NCBI GenBank assembly: GCA_016929795.1
Contig: JAFGIA010000062.1
Span: forward strand, 1 to 19,460
DNA length: 19,460 nt
Source: Anaerolineae bacterium
GTDB lineage: Bacteria; Chloroflexota; Anaerolineae; JAAYZQ01
Direction: 5' to 3'
Both the position numbers and the translations under genes were made by a program. Below, one piece after another: positions 6,967 through 13,948 of the stretch. The stretch's first letter is position 1. Each line of letters starts with the position of its first letter. The notes below the pieces were generated by a model. The model worked only from the letters and a program-made list of their open reading frames with translations, did not search any database and had not been told where the DNA came from.

Positions 6967-7884
6967 TCAGTGCCGGCCGGCGCTGCGCGGCCCATCTTTT
7001 CCGCCATCGAGGTCGGGGATCGGCTCGCCGAGCAGCACCTCGGGCGCGGACAGAAATGGCTCGCGGAGGTGCCCCCCGGAAACGCCGTAGCCGAGGGCGG
7101 CGGCCTCGTCGGCTGCACCCGTCGGGTGACACTCGCCACACGGCTCGAGACGGGTGATCTCCTCTCTGTCGTGCACGGTGTGCATGTCGTCTGGTGTGTG
7201 ATCGTGGCAGCCATAACAGGTGTAGGCAGCGTAGGTAGTGGTGTGACACGTCTGGCATGCCACCTGCCCCTCGTCGCCGTGGTCGAGGAGGAAGGTGTGA
7301 CGGGTAAGGTAGGCGGGCTTCCAGGCATCGAGAGTATGGCATCGCGCGCAGTTCAGGCCAAAGCGCTCGGCGTGCATCGCCGGCTCCTCGTGGCATGCCC
7401 GGCACTCGTGGGGATCCTCGCTGGTCCCTTCCATCGTTGTTAGCCTGACTTCAGGGGCCTCTGGCGCCGGCACGACGAACCCCACGCGGTCCGCCAGTGC
7501 TGCCGCAGGCACCCAGTCCGCGCTCCGGATCAGGGTGACGAGCGATTCCACCTGGTAGGTATTGAGCGAACCCCCGTCGTCGACGTGCCACGACGACATG
7601 GCCGTGCCGTGGGGTGGGTGGGCGATCGTGCTGTACAGGACAGCGCGGTCCGCAGTGGCCAGTGCCGCATTGTTGAGCGGCGGCATCGCCCCCACACCTT
7701 CACCCAGGCGCCCGTGGCACGCGGCACAGTTGGCCACGTAGGTGGCGACGCCCTCGTTGAGAAAGCGCTGCTCCTGCGCCGAGCCCGCGGCGGCGAGGCG
7801 TGTCGGCTCTCCCATCGCGTAGAGGGGCAGCGCGGTGACGAGCACGAGCAGCGCGATCAGCGTCAGGGCATAGTAGCGGTTCAT
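6967..7884 (-). CDS. 6-haem cytochrome c: class I domain fused to a five-haem module
   Basis: The 305-residue protein starts MNRYYALTLIALLVLVTALP, a signal peptide or anchor. A mono-haem cytochrome c domain follows (CAACH at 53-57, with the probable Met ligand at M96 in TAMSSW). A five-haem module then carries motifs at 161, 179, 210, 223 and 249, followed by a short non-haem tail. The first domain resembles the cytochrome c that usually accepts electrons from Rieske/cytochrome b complexes; the rest looks like a relay to further multihaem proteins. The chosen ATG (7882-7884) overlaps the Rieske stop as ATGA and has GGAAGGGG upstream; an upstream in-frame start at 7923 lies inside the Rieske gene. 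The fusion of a Met-ligated domain with a multihaem module is unusual and physically links the two parts of the pathway. Confidence 0.9.
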   Translation of the reverse strand: MNRYYALTLIALLVLVTALPLYAMGEPTRLAAAGSAQEQRFLNEGVATYVANCAACHGRLGEGVGAMPPLNNAALATADRAVLYSTIAHPPHGTAMSSWHVDDGGSLNTYQVESLVTLIRSADWVPAAALADRVGFVVPAPEAPEVRLTTMEGTSEDPHECRACHEEPAMHAERFGLNCARCHTLDAWKPAYLTRHTFLLDHGDEGQVACQTCHTTTYAAYTCYGCHDHTPDDMHTVHDREEITRLEPCGECHPTGAADEAAALGYGVSGGHLREPFLSAPEVLLGEPIPDLDGGKDGPRSAGRH

Positions 7885-8498
7885 TGGCTGTCCCCTTCCG
7901 CGGGATCGTCCGCCGTGGTCCAAATGGCAGGACGGGCAACCGCGCCGGACACGATCTCGGGCGACGGCGCGTACACGAGCTGCCCCGGTTCAAAGGTCTC
8001 GCGGCGCTGCGGGCGAGCCGTGTCGATCCGCACCTTTCCTTCTTCGAAAGTGACCGGGAAGGTATCGAGCGGTCGCGGCACAGGTGGGCCATGAAAGTCG
8101 CCAAAGACATCAAAGCTGGCGGCGTGGCAGGGGCAGATGAACTTGTTGGCGGCGGGCACCCAGTTGACGGTGCAGCCAAGGTGGGTGCAGCGGTTGTGGA
8201 GGGCGAGAAAGCCGCCATCGGGCGCACGCAGCAAAAAGAAGTGCCTGGCGGCGAACTCGGTAACCGAGCCCGGCGCAAAGTCGTTGACCCCGCCGGCCAT
8301 CACGACGCTGCCAGGCCCACCATCCTGCACGGTCGACTGCAAAAAGAGAACGCCAGCAGCACCAGCCTCGATGAGGGCGATGGCTCCCAGCGCGCCGATG
8401 CTACACTTGAGTAAAGCACGCCGCGACAGGGAGTGCTCGGTTTCACTCGCCTGTTCTTGCCAGCCTTCCAAGTCCTCAACGTTCAAACTGTTCTCCAT
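7881..8498 (-). CDS. Rieske iron-sulfur protein (Tat-exported)
   Basis: The 205-residue protein has a twin-arginine motif SRRALLK at 25-31 followed by a hydrophobic helix at about 33-54, typical of Rieske subunits exported folded and kept anchored. The 2Fe-2S ligands are visible as C104 and H106 in CTHLGC and C122 and H125 in CPCHAASFD; C109 and C124 form the usual disulfide. The common CPCHGS has become CPCHAA. Function: takes electrons from quinol at the outer quinone site of cytochrome b and passes them to a cytochrome c. The ATG has GAGGAATC upstream. It starts 14 nt after the cytochrome b stop and overlaps the 6-haem cytochrome gene as ATGA, so the three are very probably one complex. 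Confidence 0.95.
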   Translation of the reverse strand: MENSLNVEDLEGWQEQASETEHSLSRRALLKCSIGALGAIALIEAGAAGVLFLQSTVQDGGPGSVVMAGGVNDFAPGSVTEFAARHFFLLRAPDGGFLALHNRCTHLGCTVNWVPAANKFICPCHAASFDVFGDFHGPPVPRPLDTFPVTFEEGKVRIDTARPQRRETFEPGQLVYAPSPEIVSGAVARPAIWTTADDPAEGDSQ

Positions 8499-8512
8499 CT
8501 TGATTCCTCTGT

Positions 8513-9859
8513 TCAGAAGGGCAGGATCAGGGCCATGTTTGGGCCGCGAAAATAGACGCCGACGATAGTGAGCACGACCAGGGCGACGACGATAAAGGTG
8601 CCGGCACCCAGGGTCGCCTCGTCATGGTCCGCGCGTAAAAGCACGCGCGCCAGGGCATAGACTCCGGCCAGGCCGCCGAGCGTCAAAAGCAGCGGCAGCA
8701 ATCCCGAAGAGGCGAAGACGGGCCAGCCAGGCAGCAGGCCCGGCAGGTCGAGCCAGAATTCGTCGACGACGACGAGGATCGGCACCAGGTCGACGGCGAG
8801 GACGGTCGCGGCGATGGCTACCTGGCGCCCGCGCCTGGAGCGAAAGTAGACACCGATGCTCGCACGCTCAGGGTCGGTATACGGAAGGAGCGTAATCCCC
8901 ACCAGGGCAGCAAAGACCAGGAGCATGGCCGCGATCGGGTGCATGTGGAGCAGGATCTCCTGGAGCCCCGCAAAGTACCACGCCGCCTTGGCAGGGTTGG
9001 GCGAGTTGACCGGGTCGGCCAGGGGTCCGAGGGGCGCCGGGACCAGCATCGACCAGATGACGAGGCAGACAAGCACGAGCGCCGCCACGGCAATCTCGCG
9101 CTGTACCAGGTGTGGGATCGTCTCGATACGGGGGGAGCGCTCTTCGGTGGCGGGCAACGAGATGCCACCATCTTTGCGGATCGTCCAAAAGTGGTAGCCG
9201 ATCGCGGCGGCAAAGAGCACCGGTACGACGGCGACGTGCAGTGCATAGAAGTTGGAAAGCGCGCCCTGCCCCACCTGCGAGCCGGCCAGGAGAAATCGAC
9301 TGATGGCCGTCCCGACGAGCGGCACGTAGGCGATCAGGCCAGTGCTGACGGTGATGGCCCAGTAGGCGAGCTGATCCCAGGGCAGCAGATAGCCGGTAAA
9401 GTTCATTACCAGGGCCAGGATCAGGAGGGCGACACCCACCAGCCAGTTCACCGCCCGCCCGGCCTTGAAGCTGCCGGTGAAAAAGACGCGCAGCAGGTGG
9501 AGGAAGGTGGTGATGACGAGCAGGTTCGCGGACCAGTGGTGGAGCGCTCGAAAGAGTGCCCCGAAGGGGACCTGTGATTCGAGTGTGCGGATGCTGAGGT
9601 AGGCGTGCTCGATGGTTGGCTCGTAGCGGAACATGAGGAGCACGCCAGTGGCGGCAAGCGTGCACGCCAGCAGCGCCGAGATGCCGCCGAGTCCCCAGGT
9701 GTAGGTGAAACGCAGTGCCGCGGCGGGCACGCGGGGCGGGTGGAGATGGAGGATGAGGCTGGTGGCCGTGGTCCATCCCCTCTCCTGCCTGGACACGGTC
9801 TGCTCGCGACGCTCGCGTGCTTTTCGGTTTCTGGTTCTGTCTGTGACTGCAGAGCTCAT
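8513..9859 (-). CDS. Cytochrome b (b6-like part fused to subunit-IV-like part)
   Basis: The 448-residue integral membrane protein carries both b-haems. H107 and H121 (RALHHWSAN to HLLRVFFTG) and H208 and H223 (YALHVAVVP to GYHFWTIRKDG) are the ligand pairs. The 15-residue gap of the second pair and the IRKDG ending match b6 rather than mitochondrial b. NFTGYLLPWDQLAYWA at 153-168 is the conserved quinone-site helix. The C-terminal half contains PNPAKAAWYFAGLQEILLHM, corresponding to the PEWY region of subunit IV but with AAWY. About three further membrane helices follow after residue 345. I chose ATG 9857-9859 because GGAG lies just upstream; an ATG at 9877 and the open frame to 9916 are less likely, as the latter crosses the hairpin at 9883-9916. 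With the Rieske protein it oxidises quinol. Confidence 0.93.
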   Translation of the reverse strand: MSSAVTDRTRNRKARERREQTVSRQERGWTTATSLILHLHPPRVPAAALRFTYTWGLGGISALLACTLAATGVLLMFRYEPTIEHAYLSIRTLESQVPFGALFRALHHWSANLLVITTFLHLLRVFFTGSFKAGRAVNWLVGVALLILALVMNFTGYLLPWDQLAYWAITVSTGLIAYVPLVGTAISRFLLAGSQVGQGALSNFYALHVAVVPVLFAAAIGYHFWTIRKDGGISLPATEERSPRIETIPHLVQREIAVAALVLVCLVIWSMLVPAPLGPLADPVNSPNPAKAAWYFAGLQEILLHMHPIAAMLLVFAALVGITLLPYTDPERASIGVYFRSRRGRQVAIAATVLAVDLVPILVVVDEFWLDLPGLLPGWPVFASSGLLPLLLTLGGLAGVYALARVLLRADHDEATLGAGTFIVVALVVLTIVGVYFRGPNMALILPF

Positions 9860-9882
9860 AAAGTCTCCGAATGACATAGATA

Positions 9883-9916
9883 GTGGGTGTGGGCGGCTCG
9901 CACCGCCCACACCCAC
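9883..9916 (-). other. Strong intergenic hairpin between the BNR-type gene and cytochrome b
   Basis: Perfect 14-bp arms, gtgggtgtgggcgg and its complement, flank a 6-nt loop (9897-9902). On the minus strand it lies just after the 1047-residue protein gene and 24 nt before the cytochrome b start. It has no U-tract, so it is more likely an mRNA-processing or stability element, or a partial terminator, than a classic intrinsic terminator. Confidence 0.75.
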
Positions 9917-9930
9917 CTGGCTCTGATCGT

Positions 9931-12900
9931 CTAGTTACGGCTGACGACGGGCAGGTATGCGGGATACAGGTTCTCAGCGATGAGCAGGCCAATGCTCACC
10001 TCTGCCCACTGCCCTTCGCCGTCCTGAGCACTGAAGGTGAGGGTGTGCATGCCCAGGCTCAAGTCGCTGGCCGGGATGACGAGGATCCTGTCGGTGCCGA
10101 GCTGGCCGTCGATGTCAGAGTGCCAGCGATAGGCGACGATTCCGTCGCCCACGTGGTCGAGGTCGCGAGCGGAACCAACGAAGGTGAGCACGTCACCACG
10201 GGCGCGAGAGGCGGCGGTGTGGCTGCGGTAGAGGATGGTGGCGATGGGATTGGCCTCAACGTTATCGGCGGTGTACATCACGCGCCGAAAGATGGCGTCA
10301 CTGTCAGACACATTCTCTTCCTCATCCTCCTGCCACTGATTCCAGATGACATAGTAAAAGTTGCCGCCGTTGTTGCAGGTGTTGGCCGCCTCGCCGGAGA
10401 GATCCTCGCGGTCGTGCTCGAGCCAGTCAAAGCCCAGCGTGGTCTCGCCGGTGCTCTGGTTGTAGTACTCGACGAGGTCATAGTCGTCGCCCCAGTTGGT
10501 GGCGCGGCTGTAAAAGAGGTCGAGCGGCGTCGCCTCGCCCTCGGCGACGGTTGTGTTATCGCCGGTCTCGTAGACGATAAAGAACTTGGACGGGTCGCGC
10601 ACATCGTCGCCATAGCCGGAGAAGCCGATGCCCTTGAGGTCGGTGATGGGCAGCATCTTCAGGCCGCCGGTGGGCGTGTAGCGCGGGTCGAGGATCGTCT
10701 CCTTGTTGCCGATGAGCTGCGAGAGGTTGCGCGCCTGCTCGAACTCGCCGGCGCTGTAGGTGGTGCAGACGGTGGTGATGGTGCCGTCGGCCTGCTTGTA
10801 GTTTTCACAGGTCTCGGTGCCATCGCCGCCCAGCTCTGCCGGGGTAGTGGTCCACGTCGCGCCACCGTCGAAGGAGCGGCGGGCGTAGAGGTTGTAGTGG
10901 TCGTTGCCGACGCTGTTGGCCTGCCAGTTGGGCGACCAGGCGTACATCATCATGACAAGATCGCCGTCGAGGAATCCACGATGCCCCTTGGCCACGTCGT
11001 AAGGGTTCTCCCACGACTCGTCGTCGAGGTTGTCTACACTCTGAGACCACTGGGTAACCTTGGGGAAAGGCGAGACACCGCCATCCCACGGGAAAAGTGC
11101 CGCGCATGTCGCACCGCTTGAGCCGTTGTCGCAGGCATCGATGTTCACACCGGAGACATTGATGCCGGTGCTGAGGCACAGGCCCTGGAGGTAGCGCGGG
11201 TTGGAGCCGTCGGTGTAGGCCCACATACTGTTTCCACCGGCATCCTGGCACACCAGGTTCTCGTAGGCATAGGGGTTGTAGCCGGCGGGCAGGCAGCGCT
11301 CTGGAGTGGCAGGGTCTGCGTCGCAATCCTCCCATACGCCATCAGGAACCTTGGTCAGCCGTAAGAAGATATCCGCCGGGCCGCCCTGGTTGAGGATGCC
11401 CTGTTTCACGATCAGCACCGACGAGATGCCGGCCGGGCCGATCTGGTGGATCGGCTGGGACATGTGGGAGAAGCGGCGGGAGATCTCGGTTTCGTAGAAC
11501 TCGTTGCCCCAGTCATCCTCGAGCATCTCAAAGAAATCGCCGGTCGCCGGATCCCTGGCGGGCCAGTTGAGCATGCCACCCTGCTGCACGATAGCCGGGT
11601 TGAGCAGGTCGAAGGAGTAGTACCACATGTTCTTCCCAATGTCTTCGGGCTCCAGATCGTCACCCGTGGAGCCCTCGCCCAGCGCCTTTGATTCCTCGGC
11701 GCCCATGATGACAAAGGCGCTGTCGTAGGCCCTATCGCCATCCGAGTCGTAAGGCTGCACGTTGACCCGGGGCCGCGATGCGCCGACGCGGCCTTGCATC
11801 ACCCTGCCATCCTCGGCCACGCACAAGGTGAGGGGGGTGCCGCCAGGGTTGGTCCAGGTGACCTGCGTGGCACAAAAGTCCGATTCCGCATTAGGCGCGA
11901 TTGGCAGCGGGTCGGGCAGAATCAGATTGCCGTCAGCGTCCACGTTGTCAAAGTCGATGTAGCAATAGGGAGGAGAAGGACTGCCCACTTTGACCTTGCA
12001 CATGGCGTTGTCGGTCAGGCGTACCGGCAGCGCCATCGGGGTCGCCACCTTGGGCATCGTCTCGCCAGTGTAATCATAGATCGAGATGGGGGTGGTATCG
12101 TCATCCGAGATCTGCACCATCTCAAAGTCCGCAATCGAGATATAGGAATACCAGAGGTCGGTCTGCGCGTTGACCACGGCGCCGGACCAGCCCTCGCCGG
12201 GGCCAAGACCCTGGCCGGGACGGAGCCCTTCGGGGTCTTCCTGCCAGACCATCATAAAGCCGGCAGCGCTGTCGCCCGCCATCTCCAGGCGGTTGGCATC
12301 GCGCCGGCCAGAAGTCAAGCGCTCAGCCTTGGTCCAGATGATGTCGTAAGGCCCATCCGTGGGTGTGTCGTCGAGTGGTACCAGTGTGCCACGCGCTGAC
12401 CACACGCAGGAGTAAGGGATCTCGCCTACTTCCGGAAAGCCTTGCAGGGTATAGTCCACCGAGCCCTGGCTGCCCATCACACCCCAGATGTCTGGGTAAA
12501 GCCTGGTACCCATGTCGTCGACCAGCGTGTACGCGGGCGAGCCGCCGTCGCAATATTTGCTGATCCAGCCGGCCAGCACCTTGTCGCCGGCAATCGCAAA
12601 GGTCATGTTGTGCGCGTCACCGGGATAGGGGTGCCCGTTGGCGAGCGTGAAGGACGACAGGTCGGCGGAGAGTGACAGGTTGGTGCGCTTCCAGCTCGTA
12701 CCGTCGTCCAGCGAGAGGGCGGCGTAGGCGTCGTGCGCGCCAAAGCTGGTGCCGCTCATGATCGAGTAGGCGCCACGGATTTCCTCCTCGTGCTCGGGCA
12801 GGGCGTCGATGTAGACTGCCACGAGAGGCTTGGCATAGTCACGAGTGTCGACCAGATTACCCTCGGCGTCATGATACTCGATTGGGACACCGAGGGTGCC

Positions 12901-13074
12901 ATTTGACGACTGCGCCGGGACGTAGAAAGCCATGTGGTTGATGTTGGCGCGCTCGGTCTCCAGGTCGGGCGTGTGAGACACGTTGCGGCGAAACATGGCG
13001 CCGTCGTCCGCAAAGGTGACGCTGCTGGCCAGCATCACGATCAGCAGTGTAAATACAACAGTTTTGCGTTTCAT
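9931..13074 (-). CDS. Large secreted BNR/sialidase-like protein (choice-of-anchor O type)
   Basis: The 1047-residue protein starts with a Sec signal peptide (MKRKTVVFTLLIVMLASS, likely cleavage after VTFA). Two Asp-box (BNR) motifs are visible, LSLDDGTSWKRT near residue 120 and RSFDGGATWTTT near 735, suggesting a beta-propeller. The last 100 residues look like a PKD/Ig-type domain (DGIVAYRWHSDIDGQ, HTLTFSAQDGEGQWAEVS), ending in YLPVVSRN. A D..A(M/I)FRR motif occurs both just after the signal peptide and near residue 940. The layout recalls what NCBI calls choice-of-anchor O proteins; this is from memory and unverified. No catalytic set for sialidase is evident, so binding or scaffold roles are as likely. 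The ATG (13072-13074) overlaps the stop of the receiver gene as ATGA, with GGAGGG upstream. It may be a cell-surface partner of the cytochromes. Confidence 0.8.
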   Translation of the reverse strand: MKRKTVVFTLLIVMLASSVTFADDGAMFRRNVSHTPDLETERANINHMAFYVPAQSSNGTLGVPIEYHDAEGNLVDTRDYAKPLVAVYIDALPEHEEEIRGAYSIMSGTSFGAHDAYAALSLDDGTSWKRTNLSLSADLSSFTLANGHPYPGDAHNMTFAIAGDKVLAGWISKYCDGGSPAYTLVDDMGTRLYPDIWGVMGSQGSVDYTLQGFPEVGEIPYSCVWSARGTLVPLDDTPTDGPYDIIWTKAERLTSGRRDANRLEMAGDSAAGFMMVWQEDPEGLRPGQGLGPGEGWSGAVVNAQTDLWYSYISIADFEMVQISDDDTTPISIYDYTGETMPKVATPMALPVRLTDNAMCKVKVGSPSPPYCYIDFDNVDADGNLILPDPLPIAPNAESDFCATQVTWTNPGGTPLTLCVAEDGRVMQGRVGASRPRVNVQPYDSDGDRAYDSAFVIMGAEESKALGEGSTGDDLEPEDIGKNMWYYSFDLLNPAIVQQGGMLNWPARDPATGDFFEMLEDDWGNEFYETEISRRFSHMSQPIHQIGPAGISSVLIVKQGILNQGGPADIFLRLTKVPDGVWEDCDADPATPERCLPAGYNPYAYENLVCQDAGGNSMWAYTDGSNPRYLQGLCLSTGINVSGVNIDACDNGSSGATCAALFPWDGGVSPFPKVTQWSQSVDNLDDESWENPYDVAKGHRGFLDGDLVMMMYAWSPNWQANSVGNDHYNLYARRSFDGGATWTTTPAELGGDGTETCENYKQADGTITTVCTTYSAGEFEQARNLSQLIGNKETILDPRYTPTGGLKMLPITDLKGIGFSGYGDDVRDPSKFFIVYETGDNTTVAEGEATPLDLFYSRATNWGDDYDLVEYYNQSTGETTLGFDWLEHDREDLSGEAANTCNNGGNFYYVIWNQWQEDEEENVSDSDAIFRRVMYTADNVEANPIATILYRSHTAASRARGDVLTFVGSARDLDHVGDGIVAYRWHSDIDGQLGTDRILVIPASDLSLGMHTLTFSAQDGEGQWAEVSIGLLIAENLYPAYLPVVSRN

Positions 13075-13505
13075 CCTTTTCCCTCCGTCTGAATCTCGGC
13101 GATTTTCTTGGCAAATGTCATCTGTGCAATATCCAGGAACTGCGGCGGTGTGCCGCTGTTATTCCAGGTCTGGCTATAATACTCGACGATTTGTAGCAGG
13201 TCGTCGACGCTGGAGATGGTGTACTGCTGGCCGGTGAGCACGATCATTTTTCTGCGCGTCATGTCGAGGCAAAAGACAGGCACGGTGGATCGTTCGTGCA
13301 AAACCGTGACGACAAACCCCAGGTTGGGCGCGTTGAGATCGACAATGATCGCGTCCGGATGGAGCGACTGGAGGCGCGACGCGACATCCGGTACGGGCGG
13401 ATGAATGCGGACGACGCCTACCTCAGGGGTGCCTTCCAGGTAGACTTCGACTGTGTCCATAAAGTGCGCGCTGCCCAAGATGACAAAGAACCGTCTCGAT
13501 CTCAT
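13071..13505 (-). CDS. Atypical receiver-like protein, paralogue 2 (Asp at the phosphoacceptor position)
   Basis: The 144-residue protein has a receiver-like domain (about 1-110) that aligns without gaps with the product of 467-820, plus an extra C-terminal helical stretch (PPQFLDIAQMTFAKKIAEIQ). Unlike its paralogue it keeps Asp at position 56 (PDAIIVDLN), but it lacks the acidic pair near the N-terminus (ILGSAHF instead of a DD pair), so Mg-dependent phosphorylation is doubtful. CLDMTRRK at 79-86 is the most conserved element between the two. I chose ATG 13503-13505 because AGGAAGG directly precedes it; the upstream ATG at 13526 has no ribosome site. Its stop overlaps the start of the large secreted protein gene, tying its expression to the electron-transfer cluster. 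Function unknown; regulation is inferred. Confidence 0.75.
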   Translation of the reverse strand: MRSRRFFVILGSAHFMDTVEVYLEGTPEVGVVRIHPPVPDVASRLQSLHPDAIIVDLNAPNLGFVVTVLHERSTVPVFCLDMTRRKMIVLTGQQYTISSVDDLLQIVEYYSQTWNNSGTPPQFLDIAQMTFAKKIAEIQTEGKG

Positions 13506-13561
13506 GGCCCTTCCTAACCATCGCAATTGGATGTTAGTTCCTGCTCAGCAGCCGGGGGTGG

Positions 13562-13608
13562 GAGCGAGGGCAAGCCATCGTGAACGGCGAGATGGCCGGC
13601 CCTCGCTC
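13562..13608 (-). other. Two-part intergenic hairpin after the small peptide gene
   Basis: Outer arms GAGCGAGGGC (13562-13571) and GCCCTCGCTC (13599-13608) are perfectly complementary, with inner arms GCCATC (13574-13579) and GATGGC (13591-13596). It starts 5 nt after the peptide stop codon on the minus strand. There is no U-run, so read-through into the receiver gene is expected, possibly with reduced efficiency. Confidence 0.6.
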
Positions 13609-13613
13609 ACGCA

Positions 13614-13799
13614 CTAGGGCTTGGGCGGCTCACCGCCGCCGCCCTGTCCAGGGTTGTCGCTACCGCCCTGGCCAGGATTCTCGTGCGACCAACCAGGCGG
13701 GTCGCCTGGCTGGTTGTTGGCGGCACTGACCGGCAGAGTGCCGACGACAAAGACGACGAGGACTAACACGACGAGCAGAATCAGCAGGAGCTTGCGCAT
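13614..13799 (-). CDS. Small secreted Gly/Pro-rich peptide
   Basis: The 61-residue protein starts MRKLLLILLVVLVLVVFVVG and continues TLPVSA, a clear signal peptide or anchor. A mature part of about 35 residues follows, rich in Gly, Pro, Asn and Gln, with two NPGQGG repeats and the ending EPPKP. It has no Cys or haem motif. The ATG at 13797-13799 is preceded by an 11-nt perfect Shine-Dalgarno sequence (AAAGGAGGTGA, 13805-13815), among the strongest possible, so it is probably made in quantity; a GTG at 13808 in the same frame lies inside that site and is rejected. It is the first gene after the cluster promoter. It could be an envelope or adhesion peptide or a signal; I do not recognise the family. 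Confidence 0.7.
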   Translation of the reverse strand: MRKLLLILLVVLVLVVFVVGTLPVSAANNQPGDPPGWSHENPGQGGSDNPGQGGGGEPPKP

Positions 13800-13804
13800 G
13801 ATAT

Positions 13805-13815
13805 TCACCTCCTTT
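13805..13815 (-). promoter_or_regulatory. Perfect Shine-Dalgarno site of the small peptide
   Basis: AAAGGAGGTGA on the minus strand matches the 16S rRNA 3' end over 11 nt and sits 5 nt before the ATG (8 nt from the GGAGG core). It fixes the start at 13799. Confidence 0.85.
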
Positions 13816-13825
13816 CGCTTCTGGC

Positions 13826-13903
13826 TGGGATCTGTCCCAATCGTTGCTCTTGGCTTTTCGCGCGCTCTGAAAGGGATGGCGCGCCTTGCTCACAAACCAA
13901 AGC
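13826..13903 (-). promoter_or_regulatory. Possible structured 5' leader of the cytochrome cluster mRNA
   Basis: Between the promoter and the Shine-Dalgarno site the RNA can form an outer stem GCTTTGG/CCAAGAGC (13897-13903 with 13846-13853, one bulge), an inner stem GCGCGC/GCGCGC (13879-13884 with 13860-13865), and a separate hairpin TGGGA/TCCCA (13835-13839 with 13826-13830) close to the ribosome site. I compared it by eye with the GEMM cyclic-di-GMP riboswitch and saw no match. It may still be a regulatory leader. Confidence 0.35.
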
Positions 13904-13948
13904 TGCGTATTCGCGAGAGGATGATGGAGTGACTCGAATACTGGATGT

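Noticed and set aside
9883..9916. Hairpin as an intrinsic terminator splitting the cluster.
   Set aside because: There is no U-tract on either strand, and cytochrome b has no evident promoter in the remaining 20 nt.
9883..11121. A 412-codon plus-strand open frame opposite the BNR-type protein gene.
   Set aside because: It is a low-complexity Val/Gly/Ala-rich antisense shadow of a real gene with a signal peptide, ribosome site and coherent domains on the minus strand.
13800..13948. GEMM-type cyclic-di-GMP riboswitch in the cluster leader.
   Set aside because: The conserved GEMM core sequences and tetraloop arrangement are not present by eye; only generic stems remain.
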